Positions 22,515-24,964 of a stretch of DNA of 24,964 nucleotides are shown one piece after another. The first letter of the stretch is position 1; each line of letters begins with the position of its first letter. This DNA is from Sphingomonadaceae bacterium (GTDB lineage: Bacteria; Pseudomonadota; Alphaproteobacteria; Sphingomonadales; Sphingomonadaceae). Location: positions 1 to 24,964 of the forward strand of contig SHLU01000009.1 of NCBI GenBank assembly GCA_004282995.1, read 5' to 3'. The translations under genes were made by a program, and so were the position numbers. The notes under the pieces were generated by a model. The model did not search any database. It worked only from the letters and a program-made list of their open reading frames with translations, and was not told the DNA's origin.

Positions 22515-23489
22515 TTATCCGGTGCTGGTGTCGCCTGCAGGGTCAGGCAGGATTTTGACGAGCCAGTTCTGGAGGTCGCGCACGGATTGGCCAGGCGCCT
22601 CCTCCATCGGCAGGTGGCCGATATCCGGATAGCTAACCAGTTCGGCATTGGGCAAATTATCCATGTACCAACCGGCCGCCGCAAAGGGGATCAGCGCGTC
22701 CTTTTCGCCCCACATCACCAGCACGGGCACGTCAACCAGTGCTATGCGTGCGGCGACAAAAGGCTTGTAGCTCTTGCTGAAACGCGCGCGCGTTGCCGTG
22801 CGGTTGCCGGGATAGCGCGCCATCTCCCAATAGCGGTCGACCGCTGCATCGGTAACAATGTCTCGGTTGGTCACGCTTTGCGACAGACTGCGCTCGACCA
22901 GCGAACGGGGCAACAACTGGCTCATCGCGGCCCCCACTCCCGGCAGCCGCGCAATTTTGAAAGCCAGGTTTCCGCTGCCTTCGCGCGGGATATCTGCGCC
23001 GCCTGCATCAATCAGGACGAGGCCAACCAGTCGATCCGACTTTTCAAGGGCGTAGCCCATGGCGATGCTGCCGCCCATGGAGTTGCCGGCCAGAACAAAC
23101 CGCTCCACCTCAAGCCGGTCGGCGACAAGGTCGATGGCTTCGATATACCGCTCTTGCGCGTAGTCTTCATCGATCGCCGCGCCGGTCAGCCCGTGTCCGA
23201 TCTGATCGAAGCGGATGACCCGATAATTTTCCCGCAAAGTTTCGACCCAAGGCTGCCAGGTGTGCAGGTCAGCATTGGACCCATGCAGCAGGATGATGGC
23301 CGGAGCATCGCGCGGACCTTCGTCGCGCAAATGCACTTCCTGGCCGTTTGCAAGAGTCATGAATTGCGACGGCTCGCCGCCATATTTGGCGCGCATCTCT
23401 GACGCATCGGTGTCGGGTGTGCGCAATAACAGGAAGGCTACAGCGAGTAGCGCGACAACAATCGCGAGAACCTTGGCGAAGCGTTTCAT
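22515..23489 (-). CDS. membrane-anchored alpha/beta hydrolase
   Basis: The 324-residue product begins with one hydrophobic helix (about residues 5-23), so it is probably anchored in the inner membrane with the enzyme in the periplasm. The alpha/beta-hydrolase triad is complete: the nucleophile elbow GNSMGG with Ser137, GEKDALIP with Asp264, and IGHLPMEE with His292. LLHGSN supplies the oxyanion turn. The ATG at 23489 overlaps the TGA of the cytochrome gene in an ATGA junction, which fixes the start and indicates coupled translation. The substrate is unknown. The context, with a beta-helix protein and a diheme cytochrome, points to an envelope pathway rather than central metabolism. Confidence 0.9.
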   Translation of the reverse strand: MKRFAKVLAIVVALLAVAFLLLRTPDTDASEMRAKYGGEPSQFMTLANGQEVHLRDEGPRDAPAIILLHGSNADLHTWQPWVETLRENYRVIRFDQIGHGLTGAAIDEDYAQERYIEAIDLVADRLEVERFVLAGNSMGGSIAMGYALEKSDRLVGLVLIDAGGADIPREGSGNLAFKIARLPGVGAAMSQLLPRSLVERSLSQSVTNRDIVTDAAVDRYWEMARYPGNRTATRARFSKSYKPFVAARIALVDVPVLVMWGEKDALIPFAAAGWYMDNLPNAELVSYPDIGHLPMEEAPGQSVRDLQNWLVKILPDPAGDTSTG

Positions 23490-24514
23490 GATCCCTTCAT
23501 CCCGGCAATCCACTGTTCGACCACAGCCAGTCCCTCAACATCGACTGTCGATTTTCCGAGTTCGGGCATCGCTACACCGGGTTCGATACTGCCCATGCGG
23601 TAGACAAGAATCGAGCCGGCAGGATTGCCTGGATCAATATCGAAATCGTGTCCGCCGGATCCTCGACCGGCCGCCACCGGGCGCTTGCCGACACCCAGCT
23701 TTACCGCATCTTGCTGCTCCCACCGCAGGTCCAACCCGCTGTTGGAGGCCATCGCGCGCGGCTGGTGGCAATGCGCACAGTTCACATCGAGATAGGCGCG
23801 GGCGAGCGGATCGCGGGGATATCCTCCACGATTGTCCCACAGCGGCAGGCGTTGGGAAACCTGCGGCATGGCATCGAGGTATCCCAGGCCGACCATTCGA
23901 CCCAGCCATTGCTCCGATAGATTGCGCGCTTTGGGACCGATCGGCACGACCGCGTCATCGAGGCTATGACACTCCTTGCACTGGTTCTTGTTGGGAATCC
24001 GATAACTGATCGTCTCGCCGGAAGGGGCCGTCATCGGCACGCGTGCACCTGCCACCGCCAACCGTGCCTCGGTCTGAGCGTCGTTCCACCTGTAAGGTAG
24101 GGCAACCCAGCCCTCTGCCCGGTGCATGAGAACGCGGGTTTCGATCAGGCGTTGCTGCTCGCCCTCTGAGTAAGTAAAAGTCTTGATCAAGGCAGTGCCG
24201 ACCGGGAACTGCAACAGCCCCTCGCCATCCGCCGACAATAGCGCGCCGGGGGGCAATGCGATGAAACGCAGCTTTTCGGCCCCGTCGGAATAAAGCGGAG
24301 TGTTGAGCTGGTAGGGCACGACCCGCGCTGCGGTCCGATGCAGCCGCATCTCGCCTACGAAAAAGCCGTACTCGGACAGAGTGCGCGGCATGGTGTCACC
24401 CAGCACCGCCGCGAAATTTACCTGCCCGGCCTGCTCACCTGGAACTGCACGCGCAGCAATCGAGCCCGCCAGCGCCAGACCAGCGGCACAAAGCAGGGCG
24501 AGTCCGCGCTTCAT
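23486..24514 (-). CDS. diheme c-type cytochrome of the SO2930/HNE_0200 type
   Basis: The 342-residue product has a signal peptide (MKRGLALLCAAGLALAGSIA, cleavage near residue 23) and two heme-binding CxxCH motifs: CKECH at 179-183 and CAHCH at 246-250. A possible axial Met is M316 in GVAMPELG. The N-terminal half is not a standard cytochrome domain: VPYQLNTPLYSDGAEKLRFI and FPVGTALIKTF match my memory of a family (SO2930/HNE_0200) that is usually found next to a parallel beta-helix protein, as it is here. It should be periplasmic and transfer electrons. Its ATG overlaps the end of the beta-helix gene, and its stop overlaps the hydrolase start, so all three are likely co-translated. The biological role is not known to me. 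Confidence 0.87.
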   Translation of the reverse strand: MKRGLALLCAAGLALAGSIAARAVPGEQAGQVNFAAVLGDTMPRTLSEYGFFVGEMRLHRTAARVVPYQLNTPLYSDGAEKLRFIALPPGALLSADGEGLLQFPVGTALIKTFTYSEGEQQRLIETRVLMHRAEGWVALPYRWNDAQTEARLAVAGARVPMTAPSGETISYRIPNKNQCKECHSLDDAVVPIGPKARNLSEQWLGRMVGLGYLDAMPQVSQRLPLWDNRGGYPRDPLARAYLDVNCAHCHQPRAMASNSGLDLRWEQQDAVKLGVGKRPVAAGRGSGGHDFDIDPGNPAGSILVYRMGSIEPGVAMPELGKSTVDVEGLAVVEQWIAGMKGS

Positions 24515-24964
24515 CCCTCCAGCCGCGCCAGCAAGGCTGTAGGAGCGCCAATGTCACCCAGTTCCCAATTCTGGCTATAGGAAGGCAATTCCACCGGCGC
24601 AGGCTGCGCTTCTGCAATCGACTGGCCCTGCTTTGAAAGACCAAGGGTCCAGGCCGCAATCGTATGGGTCGTCGACAGGGCAGGCGTGTAAGAATCGGAC
24701 TGGATCCCGTCCCACAGGATCGGCGGAAGCGCGCCGCCGAACATTTGTGCAAGCACCTCGCCGCCCTCGAGATCGGGCGCGTAGCCGCCACGGTCTACGT
24801 CGTTCTCTGCGATCACGACTTCTCGGGCATAGGGATTGTAGTTCGGGTCGTCGAATGCCTGATTATAGGCAACAACCATGAAGGGCGCAGTCGGATTATC
24901 GCGCAGGATATTGCCTTCCACCCACACCTTCTCGTTAGCCATTACCATGATGCCGGTACCTCTC
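24511..24964 (-). CDS. parallel beta-helix repeat protein, C-terminal part (5' end outside window)
   Basis: The frame is open from the window edge to a stop at 24511-24513, so only about 150 C-terminal residues are seen. The visible start has repeat-like strands with the usual turns (VWVEGNILRDN, then VVIAENDVDRGGYAPD), as in right-handed parallel beta-helices. A non-repeat tail of about 90 residues follows. The position directly before the diheme cytochrome gene, with an ATGA overlap, matches the pairing I recall for this family. Such proteins are normally secreted or on the cell surface and may bind or cleave polysaccharide. No catalytic residue can be judged from this fragment. Confidence 0.75.
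   Translation of the reverse strand, partial: RGTGIMVMANEKVWVEGNILRDNPTAPFMVVAYNQAFDDPNYNPYAREVVIAENDVDRGGYAPDLEGGEVLAQMFGGALPPILWDGIQSDSYTPALSTTHTIAAWTLGLSKQGQSIAEAQPAPVELPSYSQNWELGDIGAPTALLARLEG

Noticed and set aside
22424..22684. N-terminal extension of the racemase frame
   Set aside because: The extra 87 codons overlap the hydrolase gene, look non-protein-like (rich in Arg, Ser, Cys, Trp), and a GTG with a good ribosome-binding site fits the family start.

Overview
The window reads as chromosomal DNA of an alphaproteobacterium of the order Sphingomonadales, most likely the Erythrobacteraceae (Erythrobacter/Altererythrobacter group). This is inferred from the infA-maf-RNase E/G-like-yacG gene string, the sphingomonad-style TonB-dependent receptors, an ABA4-like membrane protein, an entericidin, CpaF and the GC-rich coding style. 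No database search was possible. Gene density is high and no gap without a gene exceeds 300 bases. The longest gaps are about 258 bases (8174-8431), 229 bases (16055-16283) and 214 bases (676-889). No insertion sequence, prophage or CRISPR array was seen.

Layout. 1-675 (minus): 5' part of a TonB-dependent receptor with an in-frame TAA, so apparently a pseudogene. 890-2860 (plus): infA, maf, a short RNase E/G-like protein and yacG, tightly packed and partly overlapping, followed by tRNA-Phe(GAA). 3045-3962 (minus): an orphan HPr-kinase-like P-loop protein, divergent from purC. 4109-9343: the purine genes purC and purS-purQ, separated by an oppositely oriented pair, a lipid kinase and an intact TonB-dependent receptor. 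9355-13636 (minus): a membrane PAS-GGDEF-EAL protein and glmS. 13766-16054 (minus): an EamA transporter and an O-antigen ligase/polymerase-like gene broken by an in-frame TAG. 16284-19201: cpaF, a small two-helix membrane protein (minus), a second EamA transporter and a 46-residue entericidin. 19194-21643 (minus): an ABA4-like protein with an SDR partner, and a dGTPase-like HD protein. 21731-24964 (minus): an operon-like group of a parallel beta-helix protein (cut by the window end), a diheme cytochrome c, a membrane-anchored alpha/beta hydrolase and an aspartate/glutamate racemase-type protein.

How the genes fit together. Much of the window is housekeeping: translation start (infA), nucleotide-pool cleaning (maf, dgt), RNA processing, gyrase control (yacG), purine synthesis (purC/S/Q) and amino-sugar synthesis (glmS). 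Accessory envelope functions are interleaved: receptors, transporters, polysaccharide polymerase, pilus ATPase and c-di-GMP turnover. The items most worth following are the beta-helix/diheme cytochrome/hydrolase module of unknown role, the structured and repeated purC leader, the two nonsense-broken envelope genes, and the split purine cluster. I do not see a clearly new defence or mobile system here.
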